A DNA stretch of 64,000 nt from positions 21,203,521-21,267,520 of the forward strand of contig JAJKFL010000042.1 in assembly GCA_021186555.1 (NCBI GenBank), in the 5' to 3' direction. Source of the stretch: Reticulitermes speratus. Its lineage: Eukaryota; Arthropoda; Insecta; Blattodea; Rhinotermitidae. Below, piece after piece: positions 33,939 through 43,605 of the stretch; within the stretch, counting starts at the first letter, position 1; each line of letters opens with the position of its first letter. The translations under genes and the position numbers were made by a program. The notes below the pieces were generated by a model, which worked only from the letters and a program-made list of their open reading frames with translations, made no database searches and was not told the DNA's origin.

Positions 33939-34117
33939 CAAGGTCACGTTCACTTTAACATTCACTGTTCCATTTGGTATCACCACTTATACACCACATT
34001 GTATGTCAATTTTATGTTATGAGTGTTATCAACTGTTAACATAAAATTGACATACATTGTGGTGTATAAGTGGTGATACCAAATGGAACAGTGAATGTTA
34101 AAGTGAACGTGACCTTG

Positions 34118-34162
34118 AACCCCTGATGATGGCTCTGTTGCAGCCGAAACATGTGTAGGGTT
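34118..34162 (+). ncRNA. Hammerhead ribozyme motif, right arm
   Basis: Stem I 5' strand AACCC 34118-34122; CUGAUGA 34123-34129; bulged U 34130; stem II GGCU 34131-34134 with AGCC 34142-34145; GAA 34146-34148; stem III AC 34149-34150 with GU 34155-34156 closing an AUGU loop; cleavage site after A 34157 (GUA); stem I 3' strand GGGUU 34158-34162. The very short stem III is typical of retroelement-associated type I hammerheads, which often cleave best as dimers. The extra base after CUGAUGA is unusual but recurs in other copies here. Confidence 0.7.
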
Positions 34163-34256
34163 AATGAACATACCTAAGAAATAAAGTGCATTTGTTGGTT
34201 TAATTGTTGAATGTTATCAAAATGCACGGTGAACACAACGTAAAAATACGTTAGAA

Positions 34257-36589
34257 ATTTGGTTGCCCAACTCGAAAAGGACACACTTCTGTTGCTTACA
34301 AACGGCACAGTTTAAACGAGAAAGTGAAAGCAAGCTAACTGCTGCGCAAGATCAAGCACGGAATAACAAATACTGTCAACGAAAAATTCTGAAAAGTATG
34401 TGTGATAGTACATATAAAATGTGCCAGCAATTTTACGAGATAGCATAACACAACAGGATGTCCACAGCCAGCTAGGGAAGACTACGTAAACAATATGATA
34501 AGATTTGCAAACGGTTACATTTTAATATATGTACACAAACAGGAGTTACAATGTAAGAGACAACTGGTACAAACACATACATATACCAGTTGAAACGGGT
34601 CAGAACAATCAAGTGTCTACACTCTAAAAAGAACAGACCATAACAAAATCATATTTTGTTACAAACCTGGCATCATCCTGCGAGACAGGACAAATAACAT
34701 ATTTGTAGAATGACGTTTCTGTGCTGTATGATAAAATACTCAAATACACAGCACTATTGATTGAAGTACAGCGCGGGTGCAATGTGACAGTGATGGTGAT
34801 ACCAACAATGAAGGGCCAGACTTGAAGCCTTCACGGCCATTTCGTATTAGTAAGACACCCTACTGAACACTCCAGCACAACCGGCCGTCCTTGGACCAGC
34901 GCAAACTCTCAGGAAGCTACTGACATAGCGAGTCACTGATTTCTAATGTATTTCGTATGAAACTATGACGCATGAGCCATGGGACGTGGCATGATTCTGG
35001 TTCATGGACAGGATATCCAGTGATACGGTGAGAAAGGGAAAGCATTATGACGATGATAATAATGAAAATGATAAAAATGATGCTACGAATACGACAGAAA
35101 ATTGCAAGATGAGGGTCTTCAACAGGTATTATTAATGTGACCAAATCAAGAAGTTTGATATAGCAGGGGCACATGCCACCCAAGGCGACAATGTAAAATT
35201 CAGAGACACCACTGGGAATATAGATATAAAAAGAAGACCTGGCCTGACCGAGCTAAAAGTAGATTAGAAGATAATATAATAATCTGTGTTAAATGAAACA
35301 GGTGTGAATTACATTCAACTGGCTCGTGGAGAGCAAACAAGATGGCGAACGTTCGGATTCGCGAGCAGGCGGAGTATGCCTTGACGACCTTCTCAAGGTG
35401 GTTTTTTCATGCAGTGCGCGTCAGACGTGATCAGTATACAGCTGGATTACTGACAGTCACTGCACTCGTCATGATCTCCTAACACAACAAAATTTCTGGC
35501 TCGAGCAGCGGTACATTTCTACCAGGCTATAAAGTGCGATATCCCAGAAGAAAGACGGCTATCTCGGGGACTGTTTTTCTTCAAGGTACGAACCAAGTCT
35601 TTAAGTATGTCGCAAGAAATTCGTACGTCGCAGGGTTAAAGGGTTAAATCTTTGCTCGTTTCGTATTTCCCGTTTTTATACCCACTGCTTTCATAAAGAA
35701 ATAGGCCTCTGAGTGTTAGTAAGGATAACAACAAGGCAGCTGTTCGTAGCTAGACAGTAATTCCGTCCTTCCTGTTCTCATAGATGTCATCTGCATCGCG
35801 CACCACTAGCTGAGACGTTCGTAAGTTCAAACCCTTGCTGTAACTGGTCGTTATGAAAGCAGACTTCATACCAATTAAAACGTGCCTGCCAATTAGCACA
35901 TGCAGAAACATACCCCCACCCCTTCACCCGTCATTCCACACCACTCTCATCTCGTTTCAGTTTTCTCGCGCTCAATGCCTGTACCAGCAAAACTTTTGCT
36001 ACAGCAATAATCATCACAGTACATACCAATTACGAGATTCATTTTCCGCAACACGAGAGGATACATTATTATATTCTATTTATTAGTGCTGCAAATTGAT
36101 TCTTGCAAGGAAATGGTCTACAGTTTCATACAAAACGAACTAATTGCAATTCATAACAAACGGCTGGGAACGTTTTGCCTTTATCTACAGCGGTACACAG
36201 AACTGAGAAGAATACTGCAATGGCAAAGATGAAGACATAGCTGCTTTAATAACACAATGGCATATCATCATCATCACCGCCATTATTTCAGTTTGTAGTT
36301 TTATTATATGCCCTTTTAGTGTACGCTAGCTACAGGCCTTTCCTGCTGCCCCGTACTCTAATAAAAATCTGAATTACTGCTAATTCTTTATTAAAAATGG
36401 AGCTGTTTAACCTTCTAAAGCCCCCCCCCCCGTATGTACCGCCAGGTTTAACAATAAAACCTCCGCATTTTGCAACACGTGGTATTTATATGTTACGTGC
36501 GGTTCTCACATTACATAGCGATCACATCCCTACACGACATTCACCGACCGGTTCTTCTAATGGTGTTCTCTGCGAGTTACGAACCGAAT
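34257..36589. other. Non-genic, no element recognised
   Basis: A short impure GAT/AAT patch lies at about 35047-35085, and C11 at 36421-36431. Frames 34917-35183 (minus) and 35853-36086 (plus) show no motif. Confidence 0.5.
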
Positions 36590-37352
36590 CTTTATAAAGA
36601 ATGCCGCGAAACGTGTACCAAACTTCAGGGTGTTATCATGTGTGTCATTTTGAGTAAAAAATGCTGTATCACCAGATGTGCGACTGTCAACTGTTACATG
36701 GGTGCAAGTATATTACAGTATATACTGTACGACACTGTAGGGCATCAGTTCTTATATACCAGCTTCAAGCTTACTCCCTCCTCTGGCAAACACCACCCCC
36801 TCGTACCCCCCACTATTCCTGTACGGTATTTGTACACTCGCTGTTCAGTTAAAGACGTGTCTGCCGTATGTCGACCGAGAAGTAACGGAATACGTTAATC
36901 GCAATTATCCTAATTGCATGATTGGTAGTTTTGATCCACAAGCCTGGCCTGCGAGGTCACCAGACCTCATGCCCATCGACTACTTCTTGTCAGGGCGGCA
37001 CATGAAGAACACGGATTGCCAGCAAGACTCACTGACAAGAAAACTACTGCAGCTGCCCATGGAGTCCGTTAACCGCGTAAGGGAAATGATGAAATTAGAC
37101 GAAAGGCAATAGAGTCTTAACTGATATCTTTCTTCTGTGGTATTACTTGTCACACAGCTCTCTTTTCACGCCGTCAATACAATAAACATGTCCTGTAACA
37201 TGTTCGGTCACAGCCATGTGCATACATTAAAATGATCGTAGTAATGTAACGGTTGATAATCTGACACACGGTGACATAACATTCTTTACTCAAAATGACT
37301 CCTATTAACATTCTGAAGTTTGGCACAAGTTTCATAGACCACCCTGTATAAA
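36590..37352 (+). pseudogene. Internally deleted DDE (mariner-like) transposon
   Basis: Both ends carry a long inverted repeat of about 110 bp: CCAAACTTCAGGGTGTTA, TCATTTTGAGTAAAAAATG and GTCAACTGTTACAT at the left; the complement of CCAAACTTCAGAATGTTA, TCATTTTGAGTAAAGAATG and TCAACCGTTACAT at the right, ending ACCCTGTATAAA. Between them 36880-37112 encodes the transposase C-terminus: EYVNRNYPNCMIGSFDPQ, AWPARSPDLMPIDYFL, SGRHMKNTDC. WPARSPDLxPxD(Y/F)FL is the conserved block with the third catalytic acid in these Tc1/mariner-related transposases. The N-terminus and first acids are missing. The matching N-terminus type occurs at 48-50 kb. Confidence 0.75.
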
Positions 37353-37794
37353 CCTTAGGCGAAAGAGACGAAGTTTTACATCTGTGATTGATACAAAGCA
37401 TCAATTAAAATACTTTTTAAACACAGAGTGTACGAGAAACACTGATACGACACCTCGGGATAACTGCAGACTTCGGCCGTGTGTGGAACCTATACGAGAC
37501 AAAGTAAAACACAAAATCCTGTGAGGGCAAGGCACTCAAGTTAAGTAGTGATCTAACCGGCCACGAATAGTCTACACACAGCCAGTCTCTTCTTGCCTTT
37601 GTAACTTCCTCCACCACTGCGCACGAGGTGGAATGTCGGAACAACCTTGAGGTTCTATCACAAGGAAGGTAACCTGTGCGTGTCCGTATGAAGGACTAAG
37701 TTGCTCCTCAGCCCACGTTCCAAGACGATCCCTGTTAAGTTCTAGCGTATAAAGAACTATGAATAAGCAGGCCCATGAGAGATCTGAAGTACAG
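37353..37794. other. Non-genic
   Basis: Overlapping minus-strand frames of 75-84 residues without motifs. Leads into a Penelope-like repeat. Confidence 0.45.
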
Positions 37795-37990
37795 TGATGA
37801 TTATGAAGATTACCATCTTCAGGCATGTGACGCCGTGTAGTCTCGTGCGTGTCAGGGACAGTACTGCCTCCATCTTCACTCTTATACTGTAGCCTGAAGA
37901 TGAATACAGTACGTTCATCCGAAACGACAGTACGTTTCTAACAGTCTGCACTGCGTCACAACCCAAAAGACGTCGAAGATTCGTATTGTC
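37795..37990 (+). mobile_element. Penelope-like snapback, old
   Basis: On the plus strand CUGAAGA (37894-37900), a stem GAUGAA/UUCAUC and GAAAC (37921-37925) are followed by AACAGTCTGCACTGCGTCAC. The left part CCATCTTCAGGCATGTGACG, CCGTGTAGTCTC is the inverted, diverged partner. The same family occurs at 47758-47910 and 12050-12134. No duplication was found. Confidence 0.5.
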
Positions 37991-38476
37991 GCCATCTCTG
38001 CAGTTAACCTGAAAATTATATTTCAACGTGATCTGTAGTTATGTTTATGAACAGTCCAAATTTTACAGCTCAGCTACAACAAAAACAACATATCGAAAGT
38101 AAATAAAATTTCTGCGCGGCAGTCATGTTATTTTTAAACTCTTCCCTAAATGCAGTACTGTTGCCGTAGCTCGCACGTCCGGCGTTGTTTACACCCCCCA
38201 CCCCCCACACACACACGCATGCACGCGCGGGCGGCACGTTTACCTCATAAGCCTGCTTTCTTTCGTTAAGAAAGGAAAGCATGCTAAAAATGCATTCACG
38301 GTATTAAGAACACAATAAATCCGCCTATGGGCGTTAGTATTCAGTTTACACACATTCTGAAGTCCAAATACAATTTTGTGTGCAATATCATGTCTGCTAT
38401 GTGTGCTACATGCCCCTCCCATCCCATCCTTCTTAACGATACCCACATAACTTAATATAGTAATTACGGAGCTCAT

Positions 38477-38782
38477 CTGGGTACGCGGTGGCGTAATTGG
38501 TTCAGGCACTGCGCTACAAGCCGGAAGGTCGCGGGTTCGATGCCCGATGGGGTAATTGGAATGTTTCATTGACTTAATCCTTCCGGCCGCAATAAGGCCC
38601 TGGTGTTGGCTGTCTCTTAACATAAATGAGTACTAGGAATATCTCCTGGGGCGTAAAGGCTGCCGAAGCGTACGGCTGACAACCTTGCCACCTTCGTGTG
38701 CTGTCTAGACTTTCTGGGAGCCTCAGCCTCCTGGAGCCCTAAGGGCCTGTACAGGCCTGTAATGGGACAGCTTTCTTACTTA
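38477..38782 (+). mobile_element. SINE-D copy with 11-bp duplication
   Basis: Same element as 6752-7058, with B box GGGTTCGATGCCCG (about 38531-38544). The duplication ACGGAGCTCAT lies at 38466-38476 and 38783-38793. The 127-residue minus-strand frame over its head is a shadow. Confidence 0.92.
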
Positions 38783-38799
38783 ACGGAGCTCATTATACA

Positions 38800-39195
38800 T
38801 AAAAAGCACAAACTGTCACTTTTAATGAAAATGCATGCAGCTCGTACATTGGGAATGAAGTACATTTAAGTACGGCTATAAGAAAGCAAATAAGTATAAA
38901 TGAGTTTGAAAAATAAGACAAACACTCTGACGCCGAGAAATTTGTTCTGACTGCGATGTATAAACGACACACGGGCAGCAGATGGCACGCATCAGACCTC
39001 CACGTAGTCACCGCTGACACTTAAGCATTTGTCCCACCGTGGCACCCCGGCATAGAAGAAATCGGTGTCAAGTGCTTGTAGCCAGGAGATGACAGCGTAC
39101 TTCACATCGGCGTCTGTTGCATATCGCAGGCCAGTTAGGGGCCTTATACTGTTAACCGGACTCGTGACTGGCCGCAGGGCTACGACTGGGAGGTT
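38800..39195 (-). pseudogene. Mariner-like transposase C-terminus, left half
   Basis: The minus-strand frame encodes YATDADVKYAVISWLQALDT, DFFYAGVPRWDKCLSVSGDY and VEV then a stop near 39005. DADVK..V..WL and RWDKC...GDYVE are the C-terminal signature of mariner/SETMAR-like transposases. The catalytic core is missing. Its inverted partner is at 39250-39500. Confidence 0.75.
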
Positions 39196-39249
39196 ATGGA
39201 CCACCCTACCTACAGACCTCTTTGAGAAATACCAGGCTGACAAGCAATC

Positions 39250-39500
39250 TGCAAAACACGCCAACGTCAAGCAAGCTGTCACCTCCTGGCTAGGAACTTG
39301 ACACCTATTTCTTCTACGACGAGATACAAGCCTTGGTGCCAAGGTGGGACAAACGCTTCAGTGTCAATAGTGACTACTTGGAGGTCTGATGGGTACCATC
39401 TGCTACCCATGTGCCGTGCATACATCGAAGTCAGAACAAAAGTTCTCGGCATCAGTGTATCTGTTACCTTGTTTTTTGAAACTTCCTTCTACAAGACATT
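39250..39500 (+). pseudogene. Mariner-like transposase C-terminus, right half
   Basis: The plus strand encodes, with a frameshift, VKQAVTSWLGT, then DTYFFYDEIQALVPRWDKRF and SVNSDYLEV with a stop near 39388. It continues with the same 3' flank translation (VPSATHVPCIHRSQNK) as the left copy. The two halves are head-to-head, so the locus is a foldback of two 3' ends with the middle deleted. Confidence 0.72.
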
Positions 39501-39719
39501 TGGCAAGCCTAACATAAAATCTGCAAGAACAGAGTACGTGTAATGCTCTGAAGCTGCATTCTTTCAAAGCCAACTATTCCATATGGAGCAACAATAAAAC
39601 ATTTGTCACAGAAACCTTACGGGAGTTAACCAGGTGTCCGCGCGAAAGGCAAAGGCAGAAAATAAATGGAGTGCTGCCCATTGTGGATACGGAGATATCA
39701 CGGAATTCTAATGTATCGA

Positions 39720-39920
39720 TTTGTTAATCCTATGAAAAACCCCAGTCAGCACAGCCGCGGATGAAACAAGCCGCCGTAAGTCCGCTATAATGACAAAACA
39801 AGGCAATATTTTCCGAAAGAACACCTGTACCCCAAATGAGATTCGAACAGTTACATCCTGCACCTCGTAGAAAGCCGTGTACGAGTTGAAGACCCTCCCT
39901 CACCACAGGGACTAGAGGGT
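39720..39920. other. Possible degenerate tRNA-like repeat
   Basis: GAGATTCGAACAGTTACATCC near 39838 looks like a reversed B box, but no A box or family match supports a SINE call. Confidence 0.25.
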
Positions 39921-39956
39921 TACGCAAGATTTGAGGTTCTCACAGCGGTTTTGATG

Positions 39957-40088
39957 ACGATTCGAGTCTTCTGGGATATTATTCCGTGTCGACTAATAAA
40001 CAATTACCGACGTTTCGAAGGCACTGCGCTCCTTCGAAACACAGGTAACTACCAGTCAAAACGGCGTAAAATTCCGAAACTGAATCTT
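39957..40088. mobile_element. Old snapback of the GAAACGTCG type
   Basis: The left arm TCTTCTGGGATATTATTCC ... CAATTACCGACGTTTCGAAG matches the outer text of 4184-4374. The right arm (CTTCGAAACACAGGTAACTA to CCGAAACTGAATC) is its diverged inverse. The centre CGTTTCGAAGGCACTGCGCT has a short loop. No target duplication was found. Confidence 0.55.
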
Positions 40089-40619
40089 CGATTAGCAAGT
40101 TAGTTTCGAATTTCAAAACGTTACGACTAACAATAATTGAACGAAACAGAACAATAATCATAAAACGCCCCCCCCCCCCAGTCTTGAGATCTCGGTTACA
40201 GCTGCGGCTTCCAAGAGCTCAGTTTCCTTTGAACAGACTGCTGTATCTAATTACGGAGGAAGCAGAAGAAATGCGTATTCGAATTAGTTTTCTGCATTCT
40301 TCTTGTTATTCTGTGAGTTAGGTCGTTCTACAAGCTAACGCTAAAATAACACATTTGTCGAGCAGCCATGATTTATGGAAACCCTGTCACGCTGTGCGAA
40401 AAAATGTATGTGACACCACAAAAAGAAATTCGTAAACAAACGCGTGATGCAGACACGGGTGAAGAAAACTGTTTACAATATCTCGACGGGAATGCTTATA
40501 TTACAGTGTTAACACACAAAGGTTTGATGCACTCTTACAGGCAACAGTTTCTGTCCGTAGCATTGAAGTCTTCCTTACATACCAAAAAGTAATAATTGAA
40601 ATAAGAATCCTTAGCAATT
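40089..40619. other. Non-genic; C12 run
   Basis: Twelve C at 40168-40179. The 74-residue frame 40368-40592 has no motif. Confidence 0.5.
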
Positions 40620-40905
40620 CCTTAACTCCATGGAGAAGAGTCCTTGATAACTAACAGCAGCGTAATTTGTCCAGAAATGCATCTTTTACGGAACCTTCAG
40701 GTTCACTACTGTGTTCACAAGAGCCCGACACTAATCCTATCTTCATATCTAATACGGTCCACGTTCTCTCACGCAACGTACTTAAGATCCATTTTAATCT
40801 TATCCTCCTATCTACCGTTCAGTCTCCTCCCTTTTAGTTTTACCGACTACAATTTTGTACGAGGAACGCAGGCCTCATCTTCCCTTGCGTGCTACACGCA
40901 CTATC
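40620..40905 (-). mobile_element. RTE LINE 3' end, truncated copy
   Basis: Begins, in plus text, with AACTCCATGGAGAAGAGTCC, the 3' terminus of the RTE at 51.4 kb. It continues through GGAACCTTCAGGTTCACTAC, TGTTCACAAGAGCCCG, TTAATCTTATCCTCCTATC and CTTGCGTGCTACACGC. About 280 bp remain, diverged and non-coding; typical 5' truncation. Confidence 0.75.
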
Positions 40906-41266
40906 TCCAAGAATTCCGTAATAACAAAATGAAATTTTCAGGTTCGAGCCGGCTAAATTTGATAAAGACCAGAATGTGCTTCTGAAACAAGGACATTCTT
41001 AAAATAACCATACGAACTGCGAAACACACGGATCGCGCTTTGTATTCTGAACAGAGAATAAAATAAGGAAGCCATACTGGTATTAGTGTAGAGACTCAGC
41101 CTGTACACGGGGAACGTGATCGCGCACTCTGCATACAAGTACCGGTATCACATGCACAGAATGTTTTATTCGTGTCATGATCTGTCAAGCATTCTGCACT
41201 ACGACTGGGGCAGTGCGATGGTCCCAGCTCGCTGCTCAGGCGACTAATGTAAAGTACTGTTCCATT
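40906..41266. other. Non-genic
   Basis: No element was recognised between the LINE fragment and the next MITE. Confidence 0.5.
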
Positions 41267-41274
41267 ATGTATAG

Positions 41275-41436
41275 CAGGGGTGCACAAATCGTGGACGCCA
41301 GGTAGCCTGGACGACTAAATTTTGTATGCTGGCGCGTAATATTTGTGGGACCACAGAATGTAACTTGTTTCATGTCATCCTTCTGGCTCCTAGAATTTTG
41401 AGGTTGCTCCATTTCTGGAAAATTGTTGCACCCCTG
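41275..41436. mobile_element. Short hAT-type MITE
   Basis: Terminal inverted repeats CAGGGGTGCACAA and TTGTTGCACCCCTG, with GTGGACGCC/GGCGCG inside. The flanking 8-mers ATGTATAG (41267-41274) and ATGCACAG (41437-41444) match at 6 of 8. It is 162 bp and non-coding. Confidence 0.75.
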
Positions 41437-41699
41437 ATGCACAGAACGAGTCAGACCATAATAACTTATGTTGGCAGCATAATAAATACGTTTGGTCTGC
41501 CTATGTTAGCAGGTGACGTGTATGCGCCGAGGCTCTAGGACAGGACAAACAAATGTCTCTGGCTCTATCGAATTTCTTGCACATGTGCATTAAATCGAAA
41601 ACTCTGCATTTAACAGTGAATGCAGATGTAGATGTAAATTTCCCCAGGCTGCCACGTTTCACAGTCTATAAAAGAAACAATACCTTACTTTTGCGTATA

Positions 41700-41795
41700 T
41701 TTCGAAAATGAATCCACTCCATCCTACTTCTTGAAGATTATTGTCGTATTATCCTCCCATCTACGCCTGCGTCGTTCAAGTTGTCAACAATCACA
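41700..41795 (-). mobile_element. RTE LINE fragment, short
   Basis: ATGAATCCACTCCATCCTAC, TTCTTGAAGATTATTG and TATTATCCTCCCATCTACGC match the RTE 3' coding region in plus text. Confidence 0.6.
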
Positions 41796-42194
41796 AACGC
41801 TTTAAAAAATTCACACGTTTAAATAAGTTACACAGTTCCTTTAAGAAACAAATAACTTGTTCGAAACTCACCACTATCACGTCATCTTCAAAGTTACGGT
41901 CACATCCACCAAACCCGAAGTACAACTCACCTAAAACGAAAAGAAACACAATTATTTATTTTGCATTAATTTATATTTCATTTACTACATGCTGCCAGTA
42001 TTAAAATAGGCCACCTTAGTATACAGAATGTCTTATTTGCGAAATTTCAGACTCCCGCCGCGCGGTAGTTGAGGCCACAGCTCTTGCAAGATGTCGCGCA
42101 GCACTGCTGGCTGTTCGTGCCTGGTAACGAATTGCAACAGCGTTACGCAACATCCCCGAACAGCAAACGCCTGCAAGTCATACGTCTGAAATTC
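41796..42194. other. Non-genic
   Basis: Nothing was recognised. CCGCCGCGCGGTAGTTGAGG near 42056 looks A-box-like but has no B box. Confidence 0.4.
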
Positions 42195-42440
42195 GATAAT
42201 GGCCGAGCATGTTGGCTTAAGCAGTAATGCTTCTTTTCACTTTTGTCTGGGAGATGGCCTTTCGAATTTCGGCTGGGACACCAACCATCATGACTAAGGG
42301 TTTTCGTGCCTACCCTCAGTCCGTCTAGACAGATGCCGGCATTGGACCTCAAATCACGGGCGGCTCCTGCCGCAAGCGTTCTAGTTCATTATCCATCCCA
42401 CCACCCGGCGCCACAGTCTGATACATTCATAGCGTCCTTC
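42195..42440 (+). mobile_element. tRNA-like SINE, further family
   Basis: ATGGCCGAGCATGTTGGCTT (A-box-like) and CCTTTCGAATTTCGGCTGG (B-box-like, about 42258-42276) lie at tRNA-like spacing, followed by a body with CATCATGACTAAGG and CCTACCCTCAGTCC. The end is not clear. A second copy in this window was not found. Confidence 0.5.
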
Positions 42441-42780
42441 AATAATCCACATATAAATATAATCAAGTTGTATAAAATGCCCACAGAAGTCGGAAATAAA
42501 GGTAAAGGGATGTTAAATATACTATAACAAAATTAAATTTTAACAACTTGTGCACTGATACTTAATTTCTACTCTCTAGGGTTCAGACCATCTCTTAAAT
42601 TCTTTCAATATTTTTTTTATACATTTGTGGGTAATTAACTCGCCCCAGTTTCGTAAAACACGCACGATTAATTTAGTCTGGTAAGTGTGAAGATTCCGAC
42701 AAAAGCAATTAAAGATGCCAGTCTGATTAGGGGTTTGCGAATAGGCCTCAAACACCCCCAAAAAATGAGACAACTAGGCT

Positions 42781-42842
42781 GTCTCGAAACGTCGGAAACC
42801 AAATACCCAATGACGCAGCGCCACATCCCGGAACAGCTGATA
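42781..42842 (+). mobile_element. Solo arm of a GAAACGTCG-type repeat
   Basis: GTCTCGAAACGTCGGAAACC, then ATGACGCAGCGCCACATCCC and GGAACAGCTGAT, corresponds to the right arm of the snapback at 4142-4389 (outer half). No partner arm lies nearby. Confidence 0.55.
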
Positions 42843-42969
42843 AATGCTTTAGGAATTGTCCAGTGACTCAGTCACGTGACAACCACAGTCTTACAGCAAT
42901 TAAGTGTGTTGGTCAACAGACAGACGGCCGTTATTTCTCTCACCACAATCTCTTCATCTAGCCACTTTT

Positions 42970-43598
42970 TTTTTATGGCTCGACAGCCTTATATGGGCCT
43001 GGGCCTCCTCGTTTCGTCGCGGTTTCATGGTCACACACATTTGAGACACACCACAGTCGGTAGGACTCCTCTGGACGAGGGACCAGCTCGTCGCAGAGAC
43101 CTCTACCTGACATCACACTACACTCACAACAGACACATCCATGCTCCCGGTGGGGAATTTTTTTTTTTTTTTTTTTTTGCCTGTCCGGGTTTTTTCCTTT
43201 TGATCCATTTTTGTACTGTTTAAATCCTTTCGTCCTTCATGTCACTTTACGTTCCATATTACCGTCCTTACAACAAACACAACACAAACATCCATGCCCC
43301 CGGTGGGATTTTTTTTTTGTATTAATTCCTGGGTTTTCCCCTTTGATCTATTTGTACTGTTGAAGTCCTTTTTGTCCTGCATGTCACCTTATGTTTCATG
43401 CTATCGTCCATACATCTAACACAACACAAACATCCATGCCCCCGGTGGGATTCGAACCCACGATCCCAGTAAGCGATCGGCCGAAGACCCACGCCTTAGA
43501 CCGCACGGCCACTGGGATCGGCAGATTCGAACCCACGATCCTAGTAAGCGAGCGGCCGAAGACCCACGCCTTAGACCGCGCGGCCACTGGGATCGGCT
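42970..43598 (-). mobile_element. Rearranged SINE-A with two heads and doubled spacer
   Basis: From the low end: a normal SINE-A tail and body (42970-43154), then two diverged ~145-bp spacer units (about 43155-43308 and 43309-43450), each with a T-run, a CTGTTTAAATCC or CTGTTGAAGTCC segment and CATCCATGCCCCCGGTGGGA. Two tandem tRNA-like heads follow (about 43447-43522 and 43524-43598), each with B box and GGCCACTGGGATCGG. CTAGCCAC occurs on both sides (42958-42965 and 43598-43605), consistent with one insertion event. Confidence 0.8.
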
Positions 43599-43605
43599 AG
43601 CCACC

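Larger units (their letters stand above)
33833..34256. mobile_element. Snapback element with two hammerhead ribozymes
   Basis: Arms 33845-34019 and 34037-34211 are inverted copies, about 98% identical by eye, separated by a loop of about 17 nt. The direct repeat AATACGTTAGAA at 33833-33844 and 34245-34256 marks the insertion. A one-sided tail of 33 bp (34212-34244) lies between the right arm and its duplication. Each arm carries a complete hammerhead motif pointing outward. No open reading frame. The architecture fits a non-autonomous Penelope-like element reduced to inverted pLTRs; near-identity of the arms suggests recent insertion or arm correction. Confidence 0.85.

Noticed and set aside
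37795-37990. Calling an active hammerhead at CUGAAGA ... GAAAC
   Set aside because: The possible stem II uses part of the core (GAUGAA/UUCAUC), and stems I and III cannot be drawn, so only a repeat fragment is reported.
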